A program made the translations under genes and the position numbers. From NCBI RefSeq assembly GCF_014384985.1, contig NZ_JACRSX010000005.1, forward strand, positions 1 to 64,000: a stretch of 64,000 bases of DNA. The letters are read 5' to 3'. Positions within the stretch are counted from its first letter, which is position 1, and every line of letters begins with the position of its first letter. Positions 52,545-61,204 of this stretch are shown piece by piece. The notes under the pieces were generated by a model. The model was not told where the DNA came from. It worked only from the letters and a program-made list of their open reading frames with translations, and made no database searches. This stretch comes from Jutongia huaianensis. Its GTDB lineage: Bacteria > Bacillota > Clostridia > Lachnospirales > Lachnospiraceae.

Positions 52545-52594
52545 TTGACAATTATCGACCATCGATATATAATCTATTATATCGATGGTCGATA
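52545..52594 (+). promoter_or_regulatory. PadR promoter with a perfect 17-bp-arm operator
   Basis: TTGACA (52545-52550), 17 bp, TATAAT (52568-52573). The inverted repeat 52553-52569 / 52578-52594 is perfect over 17 bp (half site ATCGACCATCGATATA) and covers the spacer, the -10 and the transcript start. Binding there would shut the promoter. The likely repressor is the PadR protein it drives. Confidence 0.88.
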
Positions 52595-52633
52595 TTGTTT
52601 TGGGAAAATATCAGGAAAGGATGGAGATTCACA

Positions 52634-52960
52634 ATGGATAAAAGTTTATTGTCAGGCAGTAATACGATGCTGTTGCTACAGCTATTGAAGGATCAGGATA
52701 TGTATGGCTACCAGATGATTGAGGAGCTTCGGAAACGTTCTCAGGATGTCTTTGAGATGAAGGTTGGCACGCTATATCCGTTGCTGCATTCTCTGGAAAA
52801 GAGCGGATTTTTGCAATCCTATGAGGGGGAAGCAGCCGGGAAGAAAAGGATCTATTATCAGATTACCAAGGATGGCAGGCAGGAATTGGAGCGCAAAAAA
52901 GGGGAGTGGGCGGAGTATGCGGGAGCTGTGATGCATGTAATGCAGCTGCAGCTTGACTGA
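52634..52960 (+). CDS. PadR-family transcriptional repressor
   Basis: 108 residues from ATG 52634 (GGAAAGGATGGAG upstream). Winged helix of the PadR type: LLQLLKDQDMYGYQMIEEL, then GTLYPLLHSLEKSGFLQSY and KRIYYQITKDGRQEL. It presumably represses its own operon through the palindrome over the promoter. The second gene encodes a membrane protein with a SEDS-like end. The inducing signal is unknown; PadR proteins often respond to antibiotics or envelope stress. Confidence 0.94.
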   Translation: MDKSLLSGSNTMLLLQLLKDQDMYGYQMIEELRKRSQDVFEMKVGTLYPLLHSLEKSGFLQSYEGEAAGKKRIYYQITKDGRQELERKKGEWAEYAGAVMHVMQLQLD

Positions 52961-52996
52961 CCGCATACGGTATCAAAATATGATGGGGGTGATACG

Positions 52997-54544
52997 ATGA
53001 GCAGGATAGATCAAGGAAATGACAGAGATAATGTATTACGGGACGATGAGGGTACGATAGCGGAGGGGGATCAAAAGCTGCAATATCTTTCCCGGTTGAC
53101 GGAGCAGCTGCAGTACCGCCCGGTACGGCAGAAAATTTACCGGGAATATGAGGATCATATTGATGATGAAACGGAATACCGGATCTCAACAGGCATGACG
53201 AGGGCGGAAGCGATGAAAGCTGCCGTAGAACAAATGGGAGATCCTGTGGAGACCGGAAAGGCGCTGGATCAGATCCATCGTCCGGAAAAGGTGCTGCTTC
53301 CGTGGCTGGGAATGCTTTTTATATTGGGACTTGGCATGGCGTTGGTTTATTGTATTCAACGGGATATGCGGGGGCAGCTCTGGTCACTTGTTTCTGCTGC
53401 ATTACCCCGGAGAATACAGATTAACTGGATCGACTTGTTTTTGTGTATTATCGTTTTGACGGCTGTGTCCTATATTTCGTACACCAAATATCAGAAGTTC
53501 AGTGTATGGGCAGGACTGATACTGATGATCACTCCGGTATGGTATCTGATACACCGGACAGGGATTGGGGGAAATATCTGTCCGGTTCTGGATGATACGG
53601 TGCAGCACTTACTGGGAGGGGAAAAGGGCTGGATCACCAGAAGGTATTATTTATTGTATGTCCCGATTTACGGACTGATGATTTCTTACTGGAAAGGAAA
53701 ACCGCATCAGATGGAGAAGTCTCTTCTGGCAATGGCATTGCCCCTTGTACTCTCCTTTGACTGGTCGGTGACGGACAGTGAGCTGGGAAGCTGGGGAAAT
53801 TTCACGTTTTGGACAACGGCGTTATATCTGGCATTTGTGTTTGTGATGGCAGTACAGCTGAATATAATTTCTTTGCCCAAGAGGAAAACGGTCCGGATCA
53901 CGGGAGTTGCGCTTGTGCTGGCAAAGGGAATCTACATGTTGTATGATTTTGCGGTAGTCTGTCATGCACGGTGGTCCGTATATTATCATCATGCAGGCTG
54001 GAACACCATGTTTTTGTTCTTCTCGGAGAAACGGAGGCGGGAATACAGTGCATTGTGGAAAACGATTGTGGGGGACGATCAGGTTTCGGCATTGCAGTTA
54101 TTTCATGTGCAGATGATGCAGGGGATCAAATGGATCGGAACCAGTGACATTCTGACGCAGAAGCTGGCGCAGAATGAATATTCTGCAGAACAGGTGTATT
54201 TATATATTACGCATGGAGATTTGAATACCCTTATGGCCTATGTGGGAATTTTGCCGGTGGTGTTTGTACTGGGAGCGTTGACAGTATTTACCGTCTGGCT
54301 GGTAAAAAAGGCATGGAGACAGTCAGACCGCACCGGCAGATTGTTAGGAGTATCCATTGGATTTGTTATTTTACTCCGGATTCTTTATGCGGCGGCACAG
54401 GCGTTCAGCCTGACACCGGGAAATCATTATGTTGGGCTGATACCGGTCTTTGGGGGGATTGGCACGGAGGATTATAGCGGTATTGCAGAGACTCTGGCAT
54501 TGTACGGTATGCTGTTAAGCATTTACCGTTACCGGAATGTCTGA
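52997..54544 (+). CDS. Multi-pass membrane protein: permease-prefix domain plus SEDS (FtsW/RodA)-like region
   Basis: 515 residues. Residues about 30-95 (QKIYREYEDHIDDETEYRIS, then MTRAEAMKAAVEQMGDP) form the helical prefix domain commonly found next to PadR regulators. About ten membrane helices follow. The C-terminus (HGDLNTLMAYVGILPVV, GRLLGVSIGFVILLR, and ETLALYGMLLSIYR) follows the order of the last helices of FtsW/RodA, including a loop with a GG pair (FGGIGTEDYSG). The central SEDS residues cannot be confirmed, so it may not polymerise glycan. Translated 36 bp after padR and controlled by it. A role in envelope stress is an inference. Confidence 0.7.
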   Translation: MSRIDQGNDRDNVLRDDEGTIAEGDQKLQYLSRLTEQLQYRPVRQKIYREYEDHIDDETEYRISTGMTRAEAMKAAVEQMGDPVETGKALDQIHRPEKVLLPWLGMLFILGLGMALVYCIQRDMRGQLWSLVSAALPRRIQINWIDLFLCIIVLTAVSYISYTKYQKFSVWAGLILMITPVWYLIHRTGIGGNICPVLDDTVQHLLGGEKGWITRRYYLLYVPIYGLMISYWKGKPHQMEKSLLAMALPLVLSFDWSVTDSELGSWGNFTFWTTALYLAFVFVMAVQLNIISLPKRKTVRITGVALVLAKGIYMLYDFAVVCHARWSVYYHHAGWNTMFLFFSEKRRREYSALWKTIVGDDQVSALQLFHVQMMQGIKWIGTSDILTQKLAQNEYSAEQVYLYITHGDLNTLMAYVGILPVVFVLGALTVFTVWLVKKAWRQSDRTGRLLGVSIGFVILLRILYAAAQAFSLTPGNHYVGLIPVFGGIGTEDYSGIAETLALYGMLLSIYRYRNV

Positions 54545-54557
54545 ATTTTTCTTTCTT

Positions 54558-55391
54558 TTATTTTCTTCTCACAATAATGACTCCGAAAATCACAATTAAG
54601 ATAATAACTGCTACGGCAATTGGATAAAACGGCACAGAAGAATTGCCGGAGGGATTCTCTGTTTCGCTGGAGGAAGGCTGGTTTTCAGAGGCGGAAGTTT
54701 CGTCGGCTGCAACTGCGTCAGGATTGTCATAATCAAAACCGGATACGGTAAAAGTGATTTCCACATTCTCATCACCGGTTCCCTGCAAAAGCTTCCAGCC
54801 GCTTTCCGCGGTTTCGGAAAGTCCCTTGGCAGCGACTTCTTTGACAAGCTCAGCACGCCAGTGATTCAACAGAAGAATGACCATACCACCCTGCAGATAA
54901 GGTTCTTCGTTTTCCGGAACACCTTCATCGAAGCTCAGGATTTCTCTGCCGTTGATCGATGCCTTGACATCGGTAAATTTAACCTTATCATTTAACGGAA
55001 TATCCGTGGCGATGTGAAGCTGGGAGATGTCTGTTTCATTCATGGAATCCAGTCCCTCCAGCTTGACGGTATAGGTGCCGTTGCCGGCGATTTCTGCATT
55101 GGTGAGAGTGCCGGTAGCCGCAGTGTCTTTGTTTGTTTCTTTGTCCGTGTACATGAGATTGTCTGCATTTTTGGTATTGTAATAGCTGTTCTGAGACTTT
55201 TCATAATAACCCATATGAGTCAGCCAGAGATTGGTGCAGGTCTGGATGCCAAGGGTTGCATGATATTTACCATTGGGATCAAAGGCCGCTTTCTTTTTCC
55301 CGGCAGCCTGTGCCGGACTGACCGAAAAAGCGGACAGTGCCAAAGCGGCAGTTAATAAAAGTGCTGTTATTTTTCTGATATTCTTTTTCAT
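54558..55391 (-). CDS. Secreted protein with C-terminal membrane anchor, unknown function
   Basis: 277 residues from ATG 55391, with AAAGG upstream; the ATG nine bases earlier overlaps that site. Signal peptide to about 32 (SPAQAA). A 190-residue beta-rich domain follows, containing GKYHATLGIQTCTNLW and GNGTYTVKLEGLDS, then a Ser/Glu/Pro linker (about 225-247) and a C-terminal helix ending in RRK. The layout is that of a type I surface protein held in the membrane. The domain looks like a carbohydrate- or ligand-binding jelly roll but I cannot name the family. Confidence 0.8.
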   Translation of the reverse strand: MKKNIRKITALLLTAALALSAFSVSPAQAAGKKKAAFDPNGKYHATLGIQTCTNLWLTHMGYYEKSQNSYYNTKNADNLMYTDKETNKDTAATGTLTNAEIAGNGTYTVKLEGLDSMNETDISQLHIATDIPLNDKVKFTDVKASINGREILSFDEGVPENEEPYLQGGMVILLLNHWRAELVKEVAAKGLSETAESGWKLLQGTGDENVEITFTVSGFDYDNPDAVAADETSASENQPSSSETENPSGNSSVPFYPIAVAVIILIVIFGVIIVRRK

Positions 55392-55408
55392 TTGATACAT
55401 CCTTTCTA

Positions 55409-56161
55409 CTATAATATATTTCGGTATGTATACGCCCGGCCTTTTTTGCCGGTACGTTCCACAATATTCAGGGAATACAGGATTCCCAACAGTGTCTGGG
55501 CATACCCCACCGGTATGCGGGCAGCTTTGGCAAAATCCTTTGAGGTGTAATCATTGGGAAGTCCCTCCGGGATAAAGCATTTATAATCGGCAGGTCCGCC
55601 AATATAAAATTCATCTACAAGCTCCGTAGGAATCCGGTCGAAACGGGAAGAGCCCTTTTTGCGGTCGCGGCTCCAGCCGTTTAATAAGCGGTATTCATCG
55701 GCGTCGATGAGAACCAGACACAGGTGAAGATTTGGATTATTCAGATACATTTTTATTTTATAAAGCTCCGGAACGGCATCGTAAATGGTGCCTGTTTTCG
55801 GAGATTTTCTTTTGGAAGAAATTTCTCCGGTTTCTTCATCGATCCAGTAAAGATATTTGGTGTGGACGATCGGGTATACGATGGTGACCGGATAATATTT
55901 TAAAAAGGTGTCCAGCTTGCGGCGCAGCTTGTTAAAGCCTCTGGTCTGGATCTCGATGATCTCTCCATCCCGTAAAATATCTGCGACAAAATTTTCGACA
56001 GGAATCTCCTGATGCTCCGGATCCGATTCATAAAATGCCTTGAGAACGGCATGGACCGTTTTTTCGGACAGGGTGCCAATGCCCATGGAGGCACGTTCCT
56101 GATGGATGATCTTGCGGCATGCCTGATGGAATAATATAACGTCGTTGTCACAGATGGACAT
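55409..56161 (-). CDS. Unknown cytoplasmic protein with nuclease-fold-like core and winged-helix-like end
   Basis: 250 residues from ATG 56161, with AGGAGG upstream; a GTG nine bases earlier overlaps that site. Residues about 50-80 contain FVADILRDGEIIEIQTRGF, where D-x(8-9)-E-x-Q resembles the core of PD-(D/E)XK nucleases with Gln in place of Lys. The C-terminus (SKDFAKAARIPVGYAQTLLG, then LNIVERTGKKGRAYTYRNIL) looks like a winged helix. No signal peptide. Function unknown; DNA repair or RNA/DNA binding is possible but only inferred. It is followed 17 bp later by the surface protein. Confidence 0.75.
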   Translation of the reverse strand: MSICDNDVILFHQACRKIIHQERASMGIGTLSEKTVHAVLKAFYESDPEHQEIPVENFVADILRDGEIIEIQTRGFNKLRRKLDTFLKYYPVTIVYPIVHTKYLYWIDEETGEISSKRKSPKTGTIYDAVPELYKIKMYLNNPNLHLCLVLIDADEYRLLNGWSRDRKKGSSRFDRIPTELVDEFYIGGPADYKCFIPEGLPNDYTSKDFAKAARIPVGYAQTLLGILYSLNIVERTGKKGRAYTYRNIL

Positions 56162-56313
56162 AAGGTTCACCTCCTGATTAAAATTTTAGACGACACCGGA
56201 TGGAATGTCAACGCCTGGCATGTATTGATCGGATAAAAACAGGACATACTATGGTTCGACAGAACAGGTTTAAAAATATTGTGCCGCAGACGTCTGCGGA
56301 ATGGAGGATGCAT

Positions 56314-57750
56314 ATGGCGGACATATTTCAGGGCAATTTTCAAAAACGGGATGAGGAGATTAAAAAGCTGCTTCGCATTGAGGACAGCTTTGATCTGATC
56401 CGCCGGCGTTTTGTGATCGGTGGCAGACAGGCGGCATTTTATACGGTAGACGGATTTTTGAAGGGTGAGGTTTCGGAGAAGGTGATGGAGTTCTTTTACA
56501 AGATCACGCCGGAACAGATGCCGGAAGATTTTGCGGACTTTTTACAGCAGGAGATCCCGTATCTGGACCTGATGAAGCTTGCAGATCAGGAGGCTTTTGT
56601 GAAAGCGGTGCTTTCCGGTATGAGCTGCCTGCTGGTGGAGGGCTATGACATTATTCTGGCACTGGATTTCCGGGAATATCCCGGCCGCAGTGTGGACGAG
56701 CCGGACAAGGATAAGGTACTCCGGGGGGCGAGAGACGGATTTATCGAATCGTTGATTCCGAATATGGCCCTGATCCGCCGGCGTATCCGTGATCCGGAGT
56801 TATCCTTTACGCTGGTGGATATCGGTCGAAGCTCTAAGACGGATGTGGCGGTCTGTTATATGCGTAACCGTGTGAATCCCGGTGTGCTCCGGGAGCTTAT
56901 GAAGCGTCTGAGGGGCATTGACGTGGATTCTCTGACGATGAACCAGGAGAGTCTGGGAGAATGTATTTTTAAAAAGGGCTGGCTGAATCCGTTTCCGAAG
57001 TTTAAGTTTTCGGAACGGCCGGATACCACGGCAGCATGTATTCTGGAGGGAAGCATTGTGATCCTGTGTGACAATTCTTCTGCAGCGATGATTCTGCCCA
57101 CCTCCCTGTTTGAGATTATAGAGGATGCCAATGATTATTATTTTCCTCCGGTGACAGGGACGTATCTGCGGTTCAGCCGGTTCCTTATTAATGTGGTGTC
57201 GATCTTTCTTACGCCGGTCTTTATCCTGCTGATGCAGCATGAGGATTGGGTGCCTCATGCCTTTGAATTTATAAAGATACAGGATCCCATGTATATTCCG
57301 CCGGTGGCGCAGCTTCTGATCCTGGAGGTGGCGATCGACGGTCTGAGGATGGCGGCGGTGAATACGCCCAATATGCTGAATACTCCGCTGAGTATTATTG
57401 CGGGCATTGTGTTTGGGGATTATACGGTAAAGGCGGGCTGGTTTAATTCGGAGATCATGCTTTATATGGCGTTTGTGGCCATTGCCAATTACAGTCAGAG
57501 TAATATGGAATTAGGTTATGCGATCAAGTTTATGAGAATACAGCTTCTGATCCTGACGGGAATATTTGGTCTTTGGGGATTTCTGGCAGGAACTGTGATA
57601 TTGATCGTAACTCCGCTGTGTACCCGTACGATCAATGGACGTAATTATTTATATCCTTTGCTCCCCTTTGATAAAGTGCAGTTAATGAAGCGTTTTTTCC
57701 GGGTAAGTCTTAGTGAAAACGAGAAACTCAACCATCAAAGTTCTAAATAG
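56314..57750 (+). CDS. Spore germination protein, GerA-A/SpoVAF type
   Basis: 478 residues from ATG 56314; GGAGG (56303-56307) fits this ATG better than the ATG at 56308 or the distant 56200. Two halves: a soluble domain with VLRGARDGFIESLIPNMALIRRRIRDP (GerA-family signature) and a C-terminal domain with about five membrane helices and VNTPNMLNTPLSIIAGIVFGDY, a GerA/SpoVAF block. Sits in the inner spore membrane and acts in germination or DPA movement. No GerB/GerC or other spoVA gene is adjacent, as is usual for SpoVAF-like copies in Clostridia. Confidence 0.88.
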   Translation: MADIFQGNFQKRDEEIKKLLRIEDSFDLIRRRFVIGGRQAAFYTVDGFLKGEVSEKVMEFFYKITPEQMPEDFADFLQQEIPYLDLMKLADQEAFVKAVLSGMSCLLVEGYDIILALDFREYPGRSVDEPDKDKVLRGARDGFIESLIPNMALIRRRIRDPELSFTLVDIGRSSKTDVAVCYMRNRVNPGVLRELMKRLRGIDVDSLTMNQESLGECIFKKGWLNPFPKFKFSERPDTTAACILEGSIVILCDNSSAAMILPTSLFEIIEDANDYYFPPVTGTYLRFSRFLINVVSIFLTPVFILLMQHEDWVPHAFEFIKIQDPMYIPPVAQLLILEVAIDGLRMAAVNTPNMLNTPLSIIAGIVFGDYTVKAGWFNSEIMLYMAFVAIANYSQSNMELGYAIKFMRIQLLILTGIFGLWGFLAGTVILIVTPLCTRTINGRNYLYPLLPFDKVQLMKRFFRVSLSENEKLNHQSSK

Positions 57751-57805
57751 AACTGCTTATGGACATTATGCACAAAACAAGACTGTTTCATCTTATTAAA
57801 AATGG

Positions 57806-57835
57806 TTGTTTTTTTATGAAATAATGTGTTAAAAT
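57806..57835 (+). promoter_or_regulatory. Candidate promoter of the antiporter gene
   Basis: TTGTTT (57806-57811), 18 bp, TAAAAT (57830-57835). The hairpin listed next begins almost at the predicted start of the transcript. Confidence 0.45.
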
Positions 57836-57837
57836 GT

Positions 57838-57880
57838 GCGCGGTAGAAAATGAGATGAGTTTTCTGCCGTGCGTTTTTTT
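57838..57880 (+). terminator. Strong hairpin with T7 tract ahead of the antiporter gene
   Basis: A 13-bp stem (57838-57850 with 57860-57872, two wobble pairs) followed by seven T at 57874-57880. It may terminate the germination gene transcript, or act as an attenuator in the antiporter leader, since only 35 bases separate it from the ATG. Confidence 0.75.
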
Positions 57881-57915
57881 GCGCAAATTTATGATGAAAT
57901 ATGGAGGCGTAGATC

Positions 57916-59367
57916 ATGAAAAAATTAAAATCTGCGGTATGGGGTACAGCCTTGGCGTTATGTGCTTTGATGGCGAACTCTTCCGTGGCGTTTGCGGCGG
58001 AGAAGGGTGCAGAGAGTGTTGGAAGCACATTATCACTTTCATATTGTATCCCGTTTGTTGGAATGCTGTTATGTATTGCAATTTGTCCTCTTGTAGTAGG
58101 CGAATGGTGGGAAAAATGGAAGCCGGCGGCGGTTATCTTCTGGTCACTGGCCTTTGTGATCCCATTTGCCGTATTTATTGGGGCAGGAACAGCTTGGGAG
58201 CAGGTTTTAGAGTCCATTATCGGTGATTATCTTGGATTTATCGTATTGCTGTTTGGATTGTTCTGCGTCGCAGGTAATATCGTGCTGGAGGGTGATCTGG
58301 TGGGAACCCCGAAGCTCAATGTGCTGTTGCTGTTGATCGGTACCGCGTTATCCGGCTGGATCGGTACCACCGGAGCAAGTATGGTAATGATCCGTCCGCT
58401 GATCCGTGCCAATAAATGGCGTCAGCGTAAAGCACAGATCGTTATTTTCTTTATCTTTCTGGTATCCAATATCGGCGGTTGTCTGACACCGGTTGGTGAT
58501 CCGCCGCTTTTGATGGGATTTAACAATGGCGTCAGTTTCTTCTGGAGCTTAAATCTTCTGCCGGTTATGCTGCTCAATGTGGCAATTCTGCTTCTGTTAT
58601 TCTTCATTATTGATAATAACGCATACAAGAAGGATGTGGCAGATGGTCTCAAGCCGGAGACAAGTGAGGAGAAAAAGAAACTGCGTCTGACCGGTGCTCA
58701 CAACATTATCTTTATGATCGTGATCGTGGCAGCAGTTATCTTAAGCGGTGTACTGCCACAGCAGGTGCCGTTTTTTGCAAAGGGTATCCATTTCTACGGA
58801 GAGGTTGAGTTAAGTTATGCATCTATTCTGGAAATGGTAATGATCCTTGTTGCAGCATTCCTTTCTTTCCGCACCACGAAGAAAGAGGTGCGTGAGGAGA
58901 ATCACTTTACATGGGATGCCATTCAGGAAGTGGCAGTTCTCTTCATCGGTATTTTTATTACAATGATTCCGGCACTCCTGATCCTCAAGGCAAGAGGAAG
59001 CGAGCTTGGTATTGAGAAGCCATGGCAGTTCTTCTGGATGACCGGATTCCTGTCCAGCTTTTTGGATAATACACCAACCTATCTGGTGTTCTTCACCACA
59101 GCAGTACATTCCGCTTTGACGGGTGGCACAATGGTCAAGGTACTGGATGGAACCATTCCGAAGATCTTCCTGATGGCAATCTCATGTGGTGCCGTATTTA
59201 TGGGTGCCAACACATACATTGGTAACGCACCGAACTTTATGGTTCGTTCCATTGCGGAGGAAAACGGAATTAAGATGCCTTCTTTCTTTGGATATATGGC
59301 ATGGTCCGTTAGCTGTCTGATCCCGGTATTTCTGATCGATACATTGATATTTTTCCTGTTTGTTTAA
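57916..59367 (+). CDS. NhaD-type sodium/proton antiporter
   Basis: 483 residues, twelve or so membrane helices, with an N-terminal signal-like helix (VAFAAEKG) typical of NhaD-like proteins. The ion-transporter block SNIGGCLTPVGDPPLLMGF and the C-terminal SSFLDNTPTYLVFFTT hold the family's Asp, Thr and Asn positions. It extrudes Na+ (or Li+) in exchange for H+. ATATGGAGGCG precedes the ATG. Possibly pH- or salt-regulated through the upstream hairpin. Confidence 0.9.
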   Translation: MKKLKSAVWGTALALCALMANSSVAFAAEKGAESVGSTLSLSYCIPFVGMLLCIAICPLVVGEWWEKWKPAAVIFWSLAFVIPFAVFIGAGTAWEQVLESIIGDYLGFIVLLFGLFCVAGNIVLEGDLVGTPKLNVLLLLIGTALSGWIGTTGASMVMIRPLIRANKWRQRKAQIVIFFIFLVSNIGGCLTPVGDPPLLMGFNNGVSFFWSLNLLPVMLLNVAILLLLFFIIDNNAYKKDVADGLKPETSEEKKKLRLTGAHNIIFMIVIVAAVILSGVLPQQVPFFAKGIHFYGEVELSYASILEMVMILVAAFLSFRTTKKEVREENHFTWDAIQEVAVLFIGIFITMIPALLILKARGSELGIEKPWQFFWMTGFLSSFLDNTPTYLVFFTTAVHSALTGGTMVKVLDGTIPKIFLMAISCGAVFMGANTYIGNAPNFMVRSIAEENGIKMPSFFGYMAWSVSCLIPVFLIDTLIFFLFV

Positions 59368-59399
59368 TTCGGATTTTCCGTTATAAATTAAAATGAACG

Positions 59400-59428
59400 A
59401 TGACGTCCCCAATGATCTGTGGTATGAT
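59400..59428 (+). promoter_or_regulatory. Possible promoter of the tatD-rsmA genes, overlapping the terminator
   Basis: ATGACG (59400-59405), 17 bp, TATGAT (59423-59428), 36 bp before the start codon. The whole -10 lies in the loop of the hairpin at 59406-59447. Confidence 0.45.
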
Positions 59429-59453
59429 AGAATGCAGACATTGGGGATTTTTA
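59406..59453 (+). terminator. Terminator after the antiporter gene
   Basis: TCCCCAATG (59406-59414) pairs with CATTGGGGA (59439-59447), followed by TTTTTA. The 24-base loop contains the -10 element of the next promoter. Confidence 0.7.
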
Positions 59454-59464
59454 TTTAGAAAGAC

Positions 59465-60244
59465 ATGGTGAAAAGGATGATTTTTGATACACATGCACAT
59501 TATATGGATGAACGGTTTGCAGAGGACCGGGAGGCACTGCTGGCTTCCCTGCGTGACGCCGGAGTAGGCAATGTTGTGGAAGTTGGCGCAAGCATTCAGT
59601 CCACAAAGGACGCCGTGGCGTTAAGCAGGAAACATGATTTTGTATATAGTGCCGTGGGAGTTCATCCCGATGGTGTGCCGGAAATGACAGATGAAACGAT
59701 AGAATGGCTGAAAGGGCTGACCGGAGAGCCGAAGGTTGTGGCGATAGGAGAGATTGGTCTGGACTATTATTATGATGAGCCGGACAGAGAACTTCAAAAG
59801 AAATGGTTTATTCGCCAGCTTGAGGCGGCAAAGGAAACAAAAATGCCGGTGATCATTCACAGCCGGGATGCGGCGCAGGATACCCTGCAGATCATGGACG
59901 AGCATTGTGACTGGAGTCAGGGTGGCGTGATCCACTGCTTTTCTTATACGGTGGAGACGGCAAAAATTTATCTTAGAAAGGGCTTTTATCTGGGCATTGG
60001 AGGTGTGGTTACTTTCAAAAACGGCAGGAAGCTTGTGGAGGTTGTGAAGGAGGCACCGTTAGAGCAGCTTTTGCTGGAGACGGACAGCCCATATCTGACT
60101 CCGGTACCCAACCGGGGCAGGCGCAATGATTCCCGGCAGCTTACTTATGTGGTGGATGCGGTCGCACAGATCAAGGGGATTGACAGGGAAGAAGTGATCC
60201 GCGTCACAGAGGAAAATGCAAAAAAGATGTATCGTATTATATAG
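59465..60244 (+). CDS. tatD: TatD-family metal-dependent DNase
   Basis: 259 residues, normal for TatD/YcfH. Metal ligands: HAH near the start (FDTHAHYMDERF), E in GEIGLDYYYD, H in VIIHSRDA, H in GVIHCFSYT, and D in LLETDSPYLTPVPNRGRRN. It is a 3'-5' exonuclease-type hydrolase, often next to rsmA in Firmicutes, as here. The overlapping alternative ATG at 59477 has a poorer ribosome site. Confidence 0.94.
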   Translation: MVKRMIFDTHAHYMDERFAEDREALLASLRDAGVGNVVEVGASIQSTKDAVALSRKHDFVYSAVGVHPDGVPEMTDETIEWLKGLTGEPKVVAIGEIGLDYYYDEPDRELQKKWFIRQLEAAKETKMPVIIHSRDAAQDTLQIMDEHCDWSQGGVIHCFSYTVETAKIYLRKGFYLGIGGVVTFKNGRKLVEVVKEAPLEQLLLETDSPYLTPVPNRGRRNDSRQLTYVVDAVAQIKGIDREEVIRVTEENAKKMYRII

Positions 60245-60256
60245 AAAGGAGCGGTT

Positions 60257-61120
60257 ATGGCAACATTAGGAAATCCGCAGAATACCATAGAGATTTTACA
60301 GAAATATGATTTTCATTTTCAGAAGAAGTTTGGTCAGAATTTTCTGATCGATACCCATGTGTTGGAGCGTATTGTGGAGTCTTCCAATATTACGAAGGAT
60401 GATTTCGTGCTGGAGATCGGTCCGGGTATCGGAACTATGACGCAGTATCTTTGTGAGCATGCAGGAAAGGTGATGGCGGTTGAGATTGATAAAAAACTTC
60501 TGCCAATCCTTGCAGATACGTTAAAGGAGTATGATAATGTGACGGTGGTGAATGAGGATATTCTGAAGCTGGATATTGGAAAGATCGCACAGGAATATAA
60601 CGAGGGCAGACCGATTAAGGTGGTGGCAAATCTGCCATACTATATAACAACCCCGATCATTATGGCACTTTTTGAAAGTCATGTGCCATTAGCAAGTGTG
60701 ACAGTTATGGTACAGAAGGAGGTGGCAGAGCGGATGCAGGCAGGACCGGGAACAAAGGATTACGGTGCATTGTCTCTGGCAGTACAGTATTATTCCGAGG
60801 CGGAGATTACCGCCAATGTACCGCCGAACTGCTTTATGCCACGGCCCAAGGTTGGTTCTGCGGTGATCCGGCTGACTTGTCATCAGGAGCCACCGGTAAA
60901 GGTTGTGGATGAGAAGTTTTTCTTCCGGGTGATCCGGGCATCATTTAACCAGAGAAGGAAAACGCTTCAAAATGGCCTTGGGAATGATGCCGGTCTGCCG
61001 GTAACAAAGCAGCAGACAGCAGAGGCTCTGAGACAGATGGGACTTTCCGAGACGATCCGGGGCGAGGCATTGTCGCTGGAGCAGTTTGCAGAGCTGAGTA
61101 ATATTCTGAAAACCATGTAG
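60257..61120 (+). CDS. rsmA: 16S rRNA (adenine1518-N6/adenine1519-N6) dimethyltransferase
   Basis: 287 residues. KFGQNFLIDTHVLERIV is the family start, SAM-binding VLEIGPGIGTMTQYL, catalytic VANLPYYITTPII (NLPY motif), and FRVIRASFNQRRKTLQN at the end. Dimethylates two adenines in helix 45 of 16S rRNA. AAAGGAG precedes the ATG, 12 bp after tatD. Confidence 0.97.
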   Translation: MATLGNPQNTIEILQKYDFHFQKKFGQNFLIDTHVLERIVESSNITKDDFVLEIGPGIGTMTQYLCEHAGKVMAVEIDKKLLPILADTLKEYDNVTVVNEDILKLDIGKIAQEYNEGRPIKVVANLPYYITTPIIMALFESHVPLASVTVMVQKEVAERMQAGPGTKDYGALSLAVQYYSEAEITANVPPNCFMPRPKVGSAVIRLTCHQEPPVKVVDEKFFFRVIRASFNQRRKTLQNGLGNDAGLPVTKQQTAEALRQMGLSETIRGEALSLEQFAELSNILKTM

Positions 61121-61204
61121 AGCAGAAGAAAAGGGTTATAATTTAAAAAGAACGTACAAATACTAAAATTATAAATTGGTATTTTGAAAGGTGGGTTAAG
61201 AGAG

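Noticed and set aside
57838..57915. Known sodium riboswitch
   Set aside because: The leader is far too short for that class; only a single hairpin is present.
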